Source: Pseudomonas sp. (GTDB taxonomy: Bacteria; Pseudomonadota; Gammaproteobacteria; Pseudomonadales; Pseudomonadaceae). Taken from it: a DNA stretch of 64,000 bases. Shown one piece after another: positions 34,228 to 43,414 of the stretch; the first letter of the stretch is position 1, and every line of letters starts with the position of its first letter. The stretch spans positions 1 through 64,000 of the forward strand of contig NZ_JAUYNT010000025.1 in NCBI RefSeq assembly GCF_030698175.1. The letters are read 5' to 3'. A program made the translations under genes and the position numbers. Below the pieces are notes generated by a model. The model was given only the letters and a program-made list of their open reading frames with translations. It was not told the DNA's origin and did not search any database.

Positions 34228-35124
34228 ATGCGCCAGCTGCCACCCCTGCCAGCCTTACGTGCCTTCGAGGCCGCCGCCCGCCACCTGAGCTTCAAGCGTG
34301 CGGCGCAGGAGCTGTGCGTCACGCCCACGGCGATCAGCCACCAGGTCCGCCAGCTGGAGGAAGCCCTGGGCCTGCAGCTGTTCGAGCGGCGCACACGGCA
34401 GGTGTTGATGACGGTCGAGGCGCAATTGCTCTACCCGGTGCTGCGCGATGGTTTCGATGCCTTCGCTCGTGTGCTGGATGGCTTGAACCAGCAGCGCGGC
34501 CGCGCCGCCGTCACCCTCAGCGCGACGCGGGCCTTCTGTGGGCACTGGCTATTGCCGCGGTTAGCCAACTTCCAGCGCCTGTACCCCGAGATCGATCTGC
34601 GCCTGCAGGCGACCGATGAGCCGGTCAGCCTGGCGGCTGGCGAGGCCGACCTGGCGATCCGCTATGCAGCTGGGCCTTTTCCCGGGCTGTTGGCCGAGGT
34701 ATTGCTCGCCGACCGCTTCGCTCCGGTGGCGCATCCTAGCTTGGGCCTGTGCACGGCCGCGGACCTGGCCGCGACCCGGCTGATTCATTACGACTGGACG
34801 CGGGCGAGTGCCGAACAACCCACCTGGGCGCGCTGGTTCGACCTGGCCAAGCGCGAGGCACCGCCCATGGCCGGCAGCCTGCACTTCAGCGATGAGAGTC
34901 ATGCTATCCAGGCCGTACTGGCTGGCCAGGGAGTGGCCTTACTCAGCCTCTGCCTGGCGGCGGATGGATTGGCGCAGGGCAGTTTGGTGACGCCTTTCGG
35001 CCCGACGCTTGAAGGCCGTGCCTACCATCTGCTGCAAGCCGCCGAGCGTCAGCAGACGCCGGCGATCGCCGCGGTACGGGATTGGTTGTTGGCCGAGTGC
35101 GGGGCAGTGGTGGTTAGCGGCTGA
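34228..35124 (+). CDS. LysR-family transcriptional regulator (GcvA-like)
   Basis: 298 aa. Winged helix at the N-terminus: LPALRAFEAAARHLSFKRAAQELCVTPTAISHQVRQLEEALGLQLFER, then an effector domain that starts ATRAFCGHWLLPRLANF. The opening resembles the GcvA group. It faces azoR, which it may control. ATG at 34228. Confidence 0.87.
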   Translation: MRQLPPLPALRAFEAAARHLSFKRAAQELCVTPTAISHQVRQLEEALGLQLFERRTRQVLMTVEAQLLYPVLRDGFDAFARVLDGLNQQRGRAAVTLSATRAFCGHWLLPRLANFQRLYPEIDLRLQATDEPVSLAAGEADLAIRYAAGPFPGLLAEVLLADRFAPVAHPSLGLCTAADLAATRLIHYDWTRASAEQPTWARWFDLAKREAPPMAGSLHFSDESHAIQAVLAGQGVALLSLCLAADGLAQGSLVTPFGPTLEGRAYHLLQAAERQQTPAIAAVRDWLLAECGAVVVSG

Positions 35125-35211
35125 GGCCCGGTCGATGGCGATAACTCCCCGGTGCGAACGGTTGCCCGCTCGCGCCAAGCGCACGTCTGGCGGTCCATGT
35201 TTGGGCGGCGG

Positions 35212-36816
35212 TCAGGCGCGGATAAAGGCGGCGGCCCGTTCGGCGATCATGATGGTCGGCGCGTTGGTGTTGCCGCCGATCAGGGTCGGCATGATCGAGG
35301 CGTCCACTACCCGCAGGCCAGTGATGCCATGCACGCGCAGCTGTGGGTCGACCACTGCGAGCGGGTCGGTACCCATTTTGCAGGTGCCTATGGGGTGGTA
35401 GATGCAGTCGGCATGCTCACGGATGTGCTCGATTAGCTCCTCGTCGCTGAGCTGGTCGATCTCCAGCAGCGGCTTGTCGAGGATGTGGCTCATTGCCGGT
35501 GCCTGGATGATTTTCTGCAGCAGCCTGGCCCCCTTGAGCAGGACGGCGACATCATCGGGATGGGAGAGAAATTGCGGATCGATGCGCGGAGCCGACAGCG
35601 GGTTGCTGTCGACCAGCCCGAGCTCGCCCACGCTCTTGGGTCGCAGCACGCAGACATGGGCGGAGAAGCCATTACCGTAGCGCAGCTTGCGCCCGTGGTC
35701 GTCGAGCAAGGCAATGACGAAGTTGAGCTGCAGGTCGGGACGCGCCAATTGCGGGTCGGATTTGACGAAACCGCCGCTTTCCGCGATGGGTGAGGCCAGC
35801 AGCCCCTTGCCCGTCTTGCTCCACTCCTGGATGGCGCCTGGTATGTGCATGGCCGCCGAGGGGGAAAACCCCAGCAGATCAGAGTCCTTGGAGGTGTAAT
35901 TGAGGATGAAGTCGATGTGGTCCTGCAGGTTCTTGCCGACCCCTGGCAGCTCATGACGCACCTGGATACCGTGGCGGGTCAGTTCTGCCGGATCGCCAAT
36001 GCCCGAGAGCATCAACAGTTGCGGCGAGTTGAAGGCACCACCGCAGAGGATCACTTCTTTATTGGCGTGGATGACTTGCCGCTGGCCCGCGCGTTGCACT
36101 TCCACGCCGACGGCGCGTTTATCCTCAAGCATGACCCGTAGTGCCTGGGTGTGGGTCAACACGGTCAGGTTGGGACGGTGCATGACCGGGTGCAGGTAAG
36201 CGGCGGCGGCGGAGCAGCGTTCGCCATTCTTCGGGCCGTGGAAGAACTGGCTTACCTGGTAGAAGCCCACGCCTTCCTGCTCGGCGCCGTTGAAGTCGGG
36301 ATTGGCTGGAAGGCCGACCTCCAGTGCCGCCTTGACGAAGGCATGGCTGATCGGCCGTGGACTTTGTTGCTCGCCGACCTGCAGGGGGCCAGTGCCGCCA
36401 TGCAACTCACTGGCGCCACGTTGATTGCCTTCGCTGCGCTTGAAATAGGGCAGCACCTCGTCGAATGACCAGCCGGGGCAGCCAAGGCTGGCCCAGTCGT
36501 CATAGTCGTTGCGGTGGCCACGGATGTAGCACATGGCATTGATGGCGCTGGAGCCGCCCAGGCAGCGGCCACGGGGCTGATAGCCACTGCGACCATGCAA
36601 GCCGGCCTGCGGGATGGTTTCATAGCGGTAGTTGTTGCTCTTGAGGCGGCCCGGCACTATCGCGCTCAAACCGACCGGCATGCGAATCAGCAGGTCATCA
36701 CCATAACCGCCGGTTTCAATCAGGCCAATAGTGTTGGCTGGGTCTTCACTCAGACGTGCGGCTAGGGTGGCCCCGGCGGAACCGCCACCGACAATCAGAT
36801 AATCAAAATTCATCAT
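35212..36816 (-). CDS. GMC-family FAD alcohol/choline dehydrogenase-like oxidoreductase
   Basis: 534 aa. FAD motif DYLIVGGGSAGATLAARLSE at the start, GMC signatures GRCLGGSSAINAMCYIRG and GGAFNSPQLLMLSGIG, and the catalytic region near YHPIGTCKMG and GGNTNAPTIMIAERAA. It resembles AlkJ/BetA-type dehydrogenases passing electrons to the membrane. MMN start; a start one codon later is equal. Lies 127 bp after a secreted sulfatase on the same strand; the sulfatase could free an alcohol that this enzyme oxidises, which is inference. Confidence 0.88.
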   Translation of the reverse strand: MMNFDYLIVGGGSAGATLAARLSEDPANTIGLIETGGYGDDLLIRMPVGLSAIVPGRLKSNNYRYETIPQAGLHGRSGYQPRGRCLGGSSAINAMCYIRGHRNDYDDWASLGCPGWSFDEVLPYFKRSEGNQRGASELHGGTGPLQVGEQQSPRPISHAFVKAALEVGLPANPDFNGAEQEGVGFYQVSQFFHGPKNGERCSAAAAYLHPVMHRPNLTVLTHTQALRVMLEDKRAVGVEVQRAGQRQVIHANKEVILCGGAFNSPQLLMLSGIGDPAELTRHGIQVRHELPGVGKNLQDHIDFILNYTSKDSDLLGFSPSAAMHIPGAIQEWSKTGKGLLASPIAESGGFVKSDPQLARPDLQLNFVIALLDDHGRKLRYGNGFSAHVCVLRPKSVGELGLVDSNPLSAPRIDPQFLSHPDDVAVLLKGARLLQKIIQAPAMSHILDKPLLEIDQLSDEELIEHIREHADCIYHPIGTCKMGTDPLAVVDPQLRVHGITGLRVVDASIMPTLIGGNTNAPTIMIAERAAAFIRA

Positions 36817-36943
36817 GGCTCTCTCGTGTTGCCATTGCGGCGTTCAGTGCTGCGCATTGAGCGCGATGGCTGCGTAGGCAAAAAAAGAGGCGATAAACAC
36901 GCCCCTCATTAACCTCTGCTGAATATGCTCTGGCCTTAGCGGC

Positions 36944-38542
36944 TTACCACTCAGTCATCTTTTTCAGGGACTTGAGTTTCTCAAAGATGGGTTTCACCCC
37001 TTCCAGTTGCTTGACCATCTGCAGGGCTTTGTAGGTTTGGTAGTTGAAGCCTGCGGGGTTCATGTTCTGGCCTTCCTGGAATGGGTATTCGGGGAAAGTG
37101 GCGAGAAATTTCTCGACTTCCTTGCGGATCGGGACGCCGATCCACATCACGTCAGCTGCCCATTTCACGTACATCTGCGACTCGTAGGGGGCGGTCTCGT
37201 AGGGGTCTTCCTTGAGGTTGGTGATGATCGGCCAGTTGGTTACCTTGCGGGTGCCGAAGGCGATGTTGCCCTCCACCGAGGCGAAGCTGATTTTGAAGTC
37301 TTTCCAGCGTACCGCATTCAACTCGCCGGCCTGGCCGAAGTAGAAGTACTCATCGCGTGGCACGTCCGTCACCTCACCCTTGAAGTAGGGCAGGTAGTTG
37401 TAGCCGTCCAGGTGTACGCGGAACTCTTTGCCGTTGAGGGTGGTGCCCTTGGCCAGGTCTTCTTTAACTGTGCTGTTGCCGGCGGCGGCCAGCAAAGTTG
37501 GCATCCAGTCGTTGTGGGCAATCATGTCGTTGTAGTCGGTGCCAGGCTTGATCACGCCCGGCCATTTGACCAGCAGGGGCACGCGATGGCCGCCCTCGAA
37601 GGAGGTGCCTTTCTCGCCTTTGAAGGGGCTGGTGCCGCCATCCGGCCAGGTGAACTTTTGCGCGCCGTTGTCGGTGGTGTAGATGACGATGGTGTTGTCG
37701 GCGATCTTCAGCTCATCCAGCTGAGTGAGCAGCTGGCCGACCATCTCGTCGTGTTCGGCCATGCCATCGGGGTACAGACCTTTGCCGGTGCGCCCGACGG
37801 TCTCTTTCTTCAGATGGGTCCAGACGTGCATGCGGGTGCTGTTAAACCAGACGAAGAAGGGCTTGTCGGCCTTCACCGATTTTTCGATGAAGTTCTTGGT
37901 GCTGGCGACAATTTCTTCGTCGACGGTGGGCATGCGCGCACGGTTCAGCGGGCCGGTGTCTTCGATCTTGCCGTCGGCGTAGGAATGGATCACCCCGCGC
38001 GGGCCGTATTGCTTACGGAACTCGGCATCTTTGGGGTAGTAGTAGGTCTCGGGCTCTTCCTCGGCATTCAGATGGTAGAGGTTGCCGAAGAATTCATCGA
38101 AGCCGTGGTTGGTGGGCAAGTCTTTGTCTTGGTCGCCCAGGTGGTTCTTGCCGAATTGGCCGGTGGCATAGCCCTGGTCTTTCAGGGCGTCGGCCATGGT
38201 CGGCGCCCATTCCGGGATACCGCCGCCAGAGCCGGGCATGCCGATGGTCAACAGGCCGGTGCGGAACGGATGTTCGCCGAGGATAAAGGCTGAGCGCCCA
38301 GCGGTGCAGGACTGCTCGCCATAGGCGTCGGTGAACAGCGCGCCCTCTTTGGCGATACGGTCGATATTGGGGGTGCGAAAGCCTTGAATGCCATGGTTGT
38401 AGGCGCTGATGTTATGCACGCCAATGTCATCGCCGAAGATCACCAAGATATTCGGCTTGGCGGCGGCGCTGACGCTTTGGGCCATGCCCAGGCAGGCGGC
38501 GGCCGCCAGGGTCAGGGGTAACCAATGTCGGGTTAGACGCAT
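36944..38542 (-). CDS. Secreted arylsulfatase-family sulfatase
   Basis: 532 aa with a signal peptide (MRLTRHWLPLTLAAAACLGMAQSVSA). Sulfatase metal site in NILVIFGDDIG (Asp38, Asp39), formylglycine motif SCTAGRSAF with Cys79 (C-x-A-x-R), and YTTDNG metal residues in the middle. Requires formylglycine formation by a maturase, not seen here. ATG at 38542 after GGAG. The natural sulfate ester is unknown. Followed by a GMC dehydrogenase. Confidence 0.88.
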   Translation of the reverse strand: MRLTRHWLPLTLAAAACLGMAQSVSAAAKPNILVIFGDDIGVHNISAYNHGIQGFRTPNIDRIAKEGALFTDAYGEQSCTAGRSAFILGEHPFRTGLLTIGMPGSGGGIPEWAPTMADALKDQGYATGQFGKNHLGDQDKDLPTNHGFDEFFGNLYHLNAEEEPETYYYPKDAEFRKQYGPRGVIHSYADGKIEDTGPLNRARMPTVDEEIVASTKNFIEKSVKADKPFFVWFNSTRMHVWTHLKKETVGRTGKGLYPDGMAEHDEMVGQLLTQLDELKIADNTIVIYTTDNGAQKFTWPDGGTSPFKGEKGTSFEGGHRVPLLVKWPGVIKPGTDYNDMIAHNDWMPTLLAAAGNSTVKEDLAKGTTLNGKEFRVHLDGYNYLPYFKGEVTDVPRDEYFYFGQAGELNAVRWKDFKISFASVEGNIAFGTRKVTNWPIITNLKEDPYETAPYESQMYVKWAADVMWIGVPIRKEVEKFLATFPEYPFQEGQNMNPAGFNYQTYKALQMVKQLEGVKPIFEKLKSLKKMTEW

Positions 38543-38829
38543 CGGGAAGTTCTCCATCCAGCAAAGGGGTCGCGGTTGGCGACTCATTGTTTTGATTTGG
38601 GCCGTAGTTGCCAGTCGCGGACAACCACGGCCCAGCTGTTCAGCTGCTGCACTAGGTATAGGCGAGGCACACTGAGCAGGCTGACAAAACTGTGCTGAAG
38701 GTTCAAATGCATTGTTGCGCGTTACTTAATGCGGTTTGCGCATTAAGGCCGTGCCGCGTGGTCGGGTGATGGTTGTTATGCCGGGCCAGAGGGGTTCAGG
38801 TGCTTTTCAGCCCAGAGTGGGGCGCTTTT

Positions 38830-38912
38830 GTAGGAGGGGCTTTAGCCGCGATGCTTTGTGCTGTGTCAGTGAGCGCGGTGGTGGCGCGGGTCGCGGCTGA
38901 AGCCCCTCCTAC
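38830..38912. repeat. REPIN of the GTAGGAGGGGCTTTAGCCGCGA family
   Basis: GTAGGAGGGGCTTTAGCCGC at 38830 and an inverted copy GCGGCTGAAGCCCCTCCTAC ending at 38912. This is the only clear element in the 439-bp gap between the sulfatase start (38542) and the batD stop (38982); I see no gene in the rest. Confidence 0.88.
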
Positions 38913-38981
38913 GGGGACCGCGTTAGCTTTTAGCCTTGCGTGCGCAGCGCAAGGTGCGATTGTCCGTCAATCTGGGGCTTT

Positions 38982-40325
38982 CTAGGCCTGCGGCCTTGGC
39001 GTTGGCCTCGGATTGAGAGGGCGCAGGGCTGGTGCTTTGGCGCGGGCCTGTTTGCGCAAGGCGCGGCGCAGGGCTGGCAGGCTGTTGCGCAGCTGCTGGG
39101 TGCTGGCGAATTGCATCGGTGGTGCGCCATAGCTGGCCGCCAGTGCCTGTTGCAAGGCTTGGCCGGCGGCGGCCGGCAGTTGTTGGCCAAGCTCGCGCAG
39201 GTTGGCGTTGCAGCCGCTGCGTTGCAGCCAGGCATAGAGCGGCGCCAGCGGCAGCGCTGTGTGGCGCCAGGCGCGTTGCAACTGGCGCCAGGCATAGGCT
39301 TCCGAGGCCAGCCAAGTTGCTTGCCGGCGTGCTCGCCAGTTTTGCAGGCGCCGGCGTTGTTGCGAAAGCCAAGGGCGGGCAAGGTAGCCGGCCAAGCCCA
39401 ACAGCAGCAGGCTGCCGATGAGCAGCAGGCTGAGCCGCGACAGCTGCAGATGCTGGCCACGGCCCAGGCGCTGCAAATCCGCCTGCAGGTCAAAGGGCAG
39501 TCGATAGGCCGTATTGGCCTGGGCCTCGAAGTCCACCGCCGGCACCTCGGCGCTGCGCAGTTGTCCGGCTGTGGCGTCCCACCAGCGTACCTGCATGGCT
39601 GGCAGGCGGTAGCTGCCGGCGTGCTCGATCACATAGCTGAGGCTGTCGCGCCGTTGTCCGCCACTGACCGCGCCGCGCCCATCGCTCAACGGCTTGACCT
39701 CGGCGGGTAAGGGATAGGTTTTGAGGCCGGAGACTTCGGCAAATTCGGCTGGGGCAATCAGCATGGCCTGGGCGCCGTCGGCCTCCACCAGCAGGCGCCG
39801 GGTCAGGCTGTCGCCGACTTTCAGCGGCGTGGCGGAGCGCTCGATCTGCTGGCTGAAATGTACTTGCTGGGCCACCAGCAGATTGCCGGCTGGCGCTTCA
39901 GCCATAGCACCCGCTGGCGCTTGGGCATTGAAACTCAGAGCCTGGCTGCTGACCCGCAACGGGCCGCTGGCTTGGCCCAGTTGCAGGCTGAAATCCAGCG
40001 CCGGGATACTGAAGTTCTGCGCCTGAATCGGGCTGATTAAATAGGTCAGGCGCAAGCCAAAGTAGCTTTCGCCGTCGCGGCTGACCGTCAGTTTGTCGGC
40101 CTGGCCATTGGGCGGGGTGATCAGCGCGCCGGGAAGCTGCAGCTCGGCGGGCTGCGGCGCCTGGGTAAACCAGCTGCTGGTGAGCAGGTCGATTTCCAAC
40201 CGCAGGGTGCTGCCGAGCAAATAGGGCGCGGCCGGGCTCAGTCGGGTTTCTACCCGTACCCGTGGCTCAGCCGCCAGCGCCACCTGGCTAACCAGCCAGC
40301 ACAGCAGCCACAGCCAGGACTTCAT
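38982..40325 (-). CDS. BatD-like protein (oxygen-tolerance family)
   Basis: 447 aa. Signal peptide (MKSWLWLLCWLVSQVALAAEP), a long beta-rich periplasmic part (AEPRVRVETRLSPAAPYLLG, then a middle LTRRLLVEADGAQAML), one membrane span (LSLLLIGSLLLLGLAGYLA), and a basic cytosolic tail rich in Arg and Gln. Last gene of the moxR-bat operon. ATG at 40325 overlaps the batB stop by 4 bp. The operon is thought to act in envelope or enzyme-maturation stress. Confidence 0.85.
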   Translation of the reverse strand: MKSWLWLLCWLVSQVALAAEPRVRVETRLSPAAPYLLGSTLRLEIDLLTSSWFTQAPQPAELQLPGALITPPNGQADKLTVSRDGESYFGLRLTYLISPIQAQNFSIPALDFSLQLGQASGPLRVSSQALSFNAQAPAGAMAEAPAGNLLVAQQVHFSQQIERSATPLKVGDSLTRRLLVEADGAQAMLIAPAEFAEVSGLKTYPLPAEVKPLSDGRGAVSGGQRRDSLSYVIEHAGSYRLPAMQVRWWDATAGQLRSAEVPAVDFEAQANTAYRLPFDLQADLQRLGRGQHLQLSRLSLLLIGSLLLLGLAGYLARPWLSQQRRRLQNWRARRQATWLASEAYAWRQLQRAWRHTALPLAPLYAWLQRSGCNANLRELGQQLPAAAGQALQQALAASYGAPPMQFASTQQLRNSLPALRRALRKQARAKAPALRPLNPRPTPRPQA

Positions 40326-41932
40326 GGCGTCACCGCCGGCGCAGGCTGGCTGGCGGCCTGTTGCAGCCTGAATTTTTGCTTGAGAAAGCCCGCCGGCGAG
40401 GTGTTGAGGTTGCGCAGCCATAGCTCGGCCGAGACTTCTTTTGGCCCGTTGAGCATGACCTTTTCACCCTTGTCGCCGGGTTTGCCCTGGTCATCGAGCT
40501 GCTCTTGGTCCGGGTCGTCTTCGGGGGCCACCTGCTGATCAGCCTCGAACTGGCGCTGCAACTCGGTCACCAAGGCTTGATTGAATTGCGCCTGGGCAAG
40601 CGCCGGCTGCAGCCGTAGCGCCTCGGCGTAGGCGCTCAGGGCCTGGGGGTAGTGGTGCAGGCGGGCGTGGCTGTTACCGAGGTAGAAGTACGCGGCGGCG
40701 CTGTCGAGCTTGGCGAAACTGGCCAGCGCGAGGTTGAACTCGGCCGCCTTGTAGGCCGCCAGCCCCTTCCAGTAGGGGTCGTTAAAGTGCGCGGCGGCGG
40801 CCGGATACTGTTGCCGCTCGAAGGCCCAGCGGCCTTGCTGGTCGGCGGTCATGAAGGCATCGGCCAGCACCCCGGCCTGAGCGTTTGGCGCCTGGGCGCC
40901 CAGGCCGACGGCCAGCAACAGGGCCGGCAGCCAGCTGATGCTCCAGCCGCGGCGGATGCTCAGCCAGGCCAGCGGCAGCAGCAGCCAGCACAGCCAGTAG
41001 CCGGCATCCCGCCAATGCACCTCGGCGTTACCGGCGCTGGCGGCGGCAAAATGCTGCTGGGCGTGCAGTTGAATCCAGTCCAGGTCGTCGGCATTCAGGG
41101 TCAGGCTGCCGATGGGCGCATCGGTGGCCTTGGCCAGCTGCTCCAGGGCCTCCTGGTCGAACTCGGCCAGCAGCGGTTTGCCAGCGCGATCCAGCCGTGG
41201 TGCGCCGTTTTGGTCGCTGAGCAGACCGCCAGTCTGGTTACCGACGGCGAGAATCAGCAGTTGCAAATCCACCGGGCTGTCGCTCAGTAACTGGCGCAGG
41301 GCCGGCAGTTGTTGAGTGTCGGCGCCATCGCTGAACAGCACCAGGGTGCCTGGCGCTTGCTCGGCCTGCAGCAGGCGAATGGCTCGCTCGGTGACGGCCA
41401 GGGCGTTCTTGCCGGGGCTGTCGAGCAGGTCGGTGGCCAGGGCCTGGACGAAGCTGTCGAGCAGCTCGGGGTCGTCGGTGGGCGGCAACACTAGGTGGGC
41501 GCTGCCGGCGTACACCAATAGGCCAGTGCGGGCGCCGGCGCGGCGTTGAATCAGCTCCTGCAGCTTGTGCTTGACCGCTTGCAGGCGGGTCGGCGGCACG
41601 TCGCTGGCATCCATGGAGGGCGATAAGTCCACCGCCAGCATCAGCACCGCCTGATCCTGCACAAAGGGCGGGCGATCCTGTTGCCAGGTCGGCCCGGCTG
41701 CCGCCAATGCGCCGACCAGCAGCAGGGCACTGAGCAGGTAAACCGGGCGCAGCTGGGGGCGCTCTTGCGGGTAAATCAGCAGGTGCTTAAGCAGGTGCGG
41801 CGCGATGCTGGTTCGCAGGTTATGCCCGGCTTGCCGCTGGCGGCGCCAGAACCAGGGCAGCCAGAGCGCCGGCAGCAGCAACCAGAGCCACAGTGGGCGG
41901 ATAAAGTGCAGGGCATTCAGGTCGATCTCCAT
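40322..41932 (-). CDS. BatB-like VWA protein with fused BatC-like TPR region
   Basis: 536 aa. Two N-terminal membrane spans, then a von Willebrand A domain with the MIDAS motif DLSPS beginning at Asp102. About residues 370-470 hold TPR units (YFYLGNSHARLHHYPQALSAYAEAL), so BatB and BatC are one chain here. The C-terminal tail is acidic (DDPDQEQLDDQGKPGDKG). ATG at 41932, overlapping the batA stop. The domain faces the periplasm by membrane topology. Confidence 0.86.
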   Translation of the reverse strand: MEIDLNALHFIRPLWLWLLLPALWLPWFWRRQRQAGHNLRTSIAPHLLKHLLIYPQERPQLRPVYLLSALLLVGALAAAGPTWQQDRPPFVQDQAVLMLAVDLSPSMDASDVPPTRLQAVKHKLQELIQRRAGARTGLLVYAGSAHLVLPPTDDPELLDSFVQALATDLLDSPGKNALAVTERAIRLLQAEQAPGTLVLFSDGADTQQLPALRQLLSDSPVDLQLLILAVGNQTGGLLSDQNGAPRLDRAGKPLLAEFDQEALEQLAKATDAPIGSLTLNADDLDWIQLHAQQHFAAASAGNAEVHWRDAGYWLCWLLLPLAWLSIRRGWSISWLPALLLAVGLGAQAPNAQAGVLADAFMTADQQGRWAFERQQYPAAAAHFNDPYWKGLAAYKAAEFNLALASFAKLDSAAAYFYLGNSHARLHHYPQALSAYAEALRLQPALAQAQFNQALVTELQRQFEADQQVAPEDDPDQEQLDDQGKPGDKGEKVMLNGPKEVSAELWLRNLNTSPAGFLKQKFRLQQAASQPAPAVTP

Positions 41933-42930
41933 CAGCCGGGCTCCGTGCTGGGTGCGGGGCGGCTGGAGCAATGGGCCGCCAGCGCCGCCAGGCTGTGGGC
42001 CAGGCTCAGCAGCAACAGGGCGGCGCCCAGGGGTAGCCAGAACAAATCACGTTTGGGCTGGTAGCTCAGGTGTTGCACCTCATGGGGCGTGAGCTGGTCG
42101 AGGGTGGCGTACACCTGCGTCAGTGCGGCGCTGTCGTTGGCCATAAAGCTGCGCCCGCCGGTGGTCTTGGCGATCAGTTCAAGAACCTTGCTATCCACGC
42201 GATTCTCGCCGCTGGCCGCCGGGTCGCCGATGCCGATGCTGTGGATGCGGATGTGTTTTTGCGCGGCCAGGGCGGCGGCTTGATCGGGTGGGATGGCGCT
42301 GTGGTTGTCATTGCCATCGGTCAGCAGGATCAGGGTCTGGTCCGGCTGCTGGCTGTTTTCCAGCATTTTTATGCCCAGGCCGATGGCGTCGCCAATGGCG
42401 GTGTTGGGCCCGGCCATGCCGATGCCGATGTCATCCAGGAGGATTTTCAGGCTGGCGTGGTCGAGGGTCAGCGGCGCCTGGGGATAGGCGCCGCCGCCGA
42501 AGACGATCAGGCCCATGCGGTCATTCGGGCGTTTGTCGATAAAGCCCTGCACCACCTGCTTGACCGCGGTCAGGCGGTCGACTTGCTGGCCGGCGCTGTC
42601 GCGGTAATCGCGGGCCTGCATCGACTGGGAAATATCGATGGCCAGCAACAGGTCGCGCACCGGTTGGGTTTGTTGCAGCGGCGGTTCGACCCACACCGGG
42701 CGGGCTAGGGCGGCCAGCACGAGCAGCCAGACCAGCAGGTTGAGCGGTAGCTGCCAGCGACCGCGGCTGATCCCGGATTTTACCGGGCTGACGCCGAGCG
42801 CCTGGCTGATGGCGCTGAAGAACGGCACCCGCACCGCCCGCCGAGCTTCTCTATAGGCCGGCAGATAGCGCCAGGCGAGCCAGGGCAGCGGCACCAGCAG
42901 CCACAACCATGGATAGTCAAACTGCCACAT
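41932..42930 (-). CDS. BatA-like VWA membrane protein
   Basis: 332 aa. N-terminal membrane segment (FDYPWLWLLVPLPWLAWRYL) and another near 64-80, VWA domain with MIDAS DISQS beginning at Asp99, C-terminal membrane span (FWLPLGAALLLLSLAHSLAAL). It shares one base with the batB start and its own start overlaps the DUF4381 gene by 14 bp. Confidence 0.87.
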   Translation of the reverse strand: MWQFDYPWLWLLVPLPWLAWRYLPAYREARRAVRVPFFSAISQALGVSPVKSGISRGRWQLPLNLLVWLLVLAALARPVWVEPPLQQTQPVRDLLLAIDISQSMQARDYRDSAGQQVDRLTAVKQVVQGFIDKRPNDRMGLIVFGGGAYPQAPLTLDHASLKILLDDIGIGMAGPNTAIGDAIGLGIKMLENSQQPDQTLILLTDGNDNHSAIPPDQAAALAAQKHIRIHSIGIGDPAASGENRVDSKVLELIAKTTGGRSFMANDSAALTQVYATLDQLTPHEVQHLSYQPKRDLFWLPLGAALLLLSLAHSLAALAAHCSSRPAPSTEPG

Positions 42931-43414
42931 GGTGCTGCTCCAGCCAGAGCCGGCTGCTCGCCAGTAACTGTTTGATTTGCGCTGTCGGCAGGCTTTGTAA
43001 TTGCTGATCCGGGGCGTAGGCGAGCAGGGCCAGTTGCTGGGCAAAGTCGTCCGGCAGGCGGGTCGGGCTGCTGGCTTGCAGAAACTGCTGCCAGGCTTGG
43101 CCACTAAAACTGGCAACGGCGGGCGGATCGGGCATCGACAGGGCCGTGCGCTTGAGCAGTTCGGGCAACTGGCGCAGCGCTGTCACAACCTGCGCAGGTT
43201 CAGTCAGGGCCAATGCCAGCCGGCTTAGTTCGGCCAGCGCCGCGCGCCGGTAACGGTTGCGCCGCCAGCGGTACAGGCCGCGACCGGCATAGCAGAGCCC
43301 CACGACCAAGAGCAGCACCAACAGCGCCCACCAGCCCCAGGTTTGCGGCAGGTAGCTGACGGCGGCGGGCGGCGGCAGGTCTTGCAGCTGGGAAATGTTG
43401 GCGGGCGGGCTCAT
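42917..43414 (-). CDS. DUF4381 membrane protein
   Basis: 165 aa with one membrane span (WWALLVLLLVVGLCYAGRG, about 28-46) and a soluble C-terminal part of helical character. DUF4381 proteins sit between DUF58 and VWA genes in MoxR operons. Starts 4 bp inside the DUF58 gene (ATGA overlap) and ends inside batA. Function unknown. Confidence 0.83.
   Translation of the reverse strand: MSPPANISQLQDLPPPAAVSYLPQTWGWWALLVLLLVVGLCYAGRGLYRWRRNRYRRAALAELSRLALALTEPAQVVTALRQLPELLKRTALSMPDPPAVASFSGQAWQQFLQASSPTRLPDDFAQQLALLAYAPDQQLQSLPTAQIKQLLASSRLWLEQHHVAV

Noticed and set aside
37007..38293. 428-aa open frame on the plus strand
   Set aside because: Antisense shadow of the sulfatase; Val/Gly-rich without motifs.
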